Below are positions 62,927 through 64,000 of a stretch of 64,000 nt of DNA, piece after piece; within the stretch, counting starts at the first letter, position 1, and each line of letters begins with the position of its first letter. The stretch is from Erythrobacteraceae bacterium Alg239-R51 (GTDB lineage: Bacteria > Pseudomonadota > Alphaproteobacteria > Sphingomonadales > Sphingomonadaceae), in NCBI GenBank assembly GCA_947331495.1, contig CAMZOI010000002.1:62001-126000 (forward strand). The letters are read 5' to 3'. The notes beneath the pieces were generated by a model. It had not been told where the DNA came from, did not search any database, and was given only the letters and a program-made list of their open reading frames with translations. The position numbers and the translations under genes were made by a program.

Positions 62927-63469
62927 TTACTTCGGTGCCAGCACCATCACCATCTGCCGTCCTTCCAGACGCGGGAAGGCTTCGACCTTGGCGATTTCCT
63001 CCACATCGTCGCGGACGCGATTCAACAGGTCCATGCCGAGTTGCTGGTGCGCCATTTCGCGCCCGCGGAAGCGAAGGGTGCATTTCACCTTGTCGCCGTT
63101 CTCGATGAACTTGTTCACATTGCGCATTTTCACATCGTAATCGTGATCGTCGATGTTGGGACGCATCTTAATTTCCTTGATGTCCTGCGTCTTCTGCGTC
63201 TTGCGCTGAAGATTGGCCTTCTTCTGCGCTTCGAAGCGATATTTGCCGACATCGAGATACTTGCACACCGGCGGGTCCGCATTGGGGGACACTTCGACGA
63301 GGTTGAGGCCGAGCTCGTTGGCCTGCTCGGTCGCTTCGCGGGTGAGCATAACCCCCAGGTTTTCGCCTTCGTGATCGATCACGCGGACCTTGGGGACATT
63401 GATCATGTTATCGTAGCGCGGGCCGCTTTTCACGGGCATTTGCATGCTGCGCCGGGGTGGACGGGCTAT
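62927..63469 (-). CDS. infC: translation initiation factor IF-3 with an apparent AUA start codon
   Basis: The IF3 fold is complete: [36 protein letters not shown], the basic linker [12 protein letters not shown], and the C-terminal domain with [28 protein letters not shown] and MVMVLAPK. The strong ribosome site AAGGAG (63483-63478) stands 8 bases before ATA at 63469, while the ATGs at 63445 and 63439 have no site and are 32 bases or more away. Start at ATA gives 180 residues ([13 protein letters not shown]). IF3 genes typically start with rare codons (AUU in E. coli) so that IF3 represses itself. Confidence 0.9.
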   Translation of the reverse strand: MARPPRRSMQMPVKSGPRYDNMINVPKVRVIDHEGENLGVMLTREATEQANELGLNLVEVSPNADPPVCKYLDVGKYRFEAQKKANLQRKTQKTQDIKEIKMRPNIDDHDYDVKMRNVNKFIENGDKVKCTLRFRGREMAHQQLGMDLLNRVRDDVEEIAKVEAFPRLEGRQMVMVLAPK

Positions 63470-63544
63470 GGGGCTTTCTCCTTGATTCTGCCGTTGTTGA
63501 AGGGGCTATGTAGGGAGAAATGCGCGCTTTCGCTAGGGAGAAAC

Positions 63545-64000
63545 TCAGGCCGCGCTCGACCAGAGGTTGAATCGCGCCAGTCTGCCCTTCGCCGGGACCA
63601 CCGCATCGATCCGGTCGGCGGGTTGCAACGCCTTCAGGATCGCGGGATCGGCCGCATTCATGCCGCCGGTAAAGGCCCCGAAGGCGGGCAGGATCATCCG
63701 CCCCGACGGCTTGCCATCCGGCCCGTCATTCGCGCTGACGACCGCGCAGGGTCGGCGGATATGACGACGATGGACCGTCAGCTGCAGACGCGGGTGGTAA
63801 TGGCCGGAAAGTTCGGGGCGCGTTTCGCCCGGCCTGGCCCGATGGCGAAGCACGGTGCCCCCGATTTCCATTTCCTCGACCAGTGTTCCGCCGCAGCGGG
63901 CCTCCATGTCGGGATCGTGATTGCCGGTGATCCAGATCCAGTCGACCGCCTTGGTCAATGCTTCCAGCATTCCGCAGGCATGGGGTTCCAGCCGGGTCGA
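63545..64000 (-). CDS. PdeM-type metallophosphoesterase, C-terminal part (runs off the window)
   Basis: About 151 residues are visible, with the frame open to the right edge. The calcineurin-like motifs ITGNHDP and LSGHYHPRLQL (His ligands) are present, with PAFGAFTGGMNAADPAI as in the ligase-associated DNA damage response endonuclease PdeM. In relatives it is encoded with a DNA ligase and an exonuclease-type helicase; those genes would lie beyond 64000. The N-terminus with the first metal motif is not in the window. Confidence 0.88.
   Translation of the reverse strand, partial: STRLEPHACGMLEALTKAVDWIWITGNHDPDMEARCGGTLVEEMEIGGTVLRHRARPGETRPELSGHYHPRLQLTVHRRHIRRPCAVVSANDGPDGKPSGRMILPAFGAFTGGMNAADPAILKALQPADRIDAVVPAKGRLARFNLWSSAA

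Overview
The window reads as chromosomal DNA of an alphaproteobacterium, most likely a sphingomonad of the Erythrobacteraceae type (inference from protein style, high GC, the hisB-H-A-F-E layout, an alphaproteobacterial SspB, tol-pal behind ybgC, and GGAAC-N16/17-CGTT promoters typical of the EcfG general stress sigma factor). Most of it is ordinary core genome, with a few accessory patches.

Left part (1-20.8 kb). A partial Ppx/GppA phosphatase and tRNA-Gln(CUG) are followed by a complete type I secretion locus at 1.2-10.8 kb: a TolC-like outer membrane channel, an HlyB/PrtD-like ABC exporter, an HlyD-like adaptor, an 81-residue orphan, and two large acidic proteins without signal peptides (a cadherin-repeat protein and a coiled-coil protein) that are probably its cargo, closed by a strong terminator. 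Next come a SleB-like cell wall hydrolase with a lipoprotein and a TPP-riboswitch-controlled thiC. Behind thiC lie a duplicated scrap of a thiC 3' end and a lower-GC two-gene accessory patch (14.7-16.5 kb); one of its proteins ends in the SSB-type tail DDDIPF. Small hypothetical genes, a heptad-repeat HTH protein, YaiI, a ribosome hibernation factor and a cold shock protein follow.

Middle part (20.8-45.8 kb). This is a run of small membrane, envelope and stress-type genes (LuxR-HTH membrane protein, fasciclin lipoprotein, pyroglutamyl peptidase, PPOX-type flavoprotein, S41 peptidase lipoprotein, PEBP, SWIB, DUF427/3253/DoxX-like, M19 dipeptidase, DUF1810/3140/3008/2945). It leads to dapD and a lipid/acyl-CoA catabolic cluster on both strands (APH-like kinase, Zn alcohol dehydrogenase, three acyl-CoA dehydrogenases, MFS carrier, two SDRs). 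PAP2 phosphatase, gmk and sspB close it.

Right part (45.8-64 kb). The his operon hisB-hisH-hisA-[69-residue membrane protein]-hisF-hisE-HIT is tightly coupled and leads into ybgC-tolQ-tolR-tolA-tolB-pal. Then come J-domain and PilZ proteins, and a PLP sulfur-metabolism enzyme that follows a predicted H-type pseudoknot and overlaps an ATP-grasp gene with an apparent CTG start. A DUF4331 pair with a TPR protein, an SLC13 transporter, infC with an apparent AUA start codon, and a partial PdeM-like phosphoesterase end the window.

The observations most worth following are the SSB-tail mimic, the pseudoknot leader, the self-contained secretion locus, the non-standard starts of infC and the ATP-grasp gene, the membrane protein inside the his operon, and the set of EcfG-type promoters.
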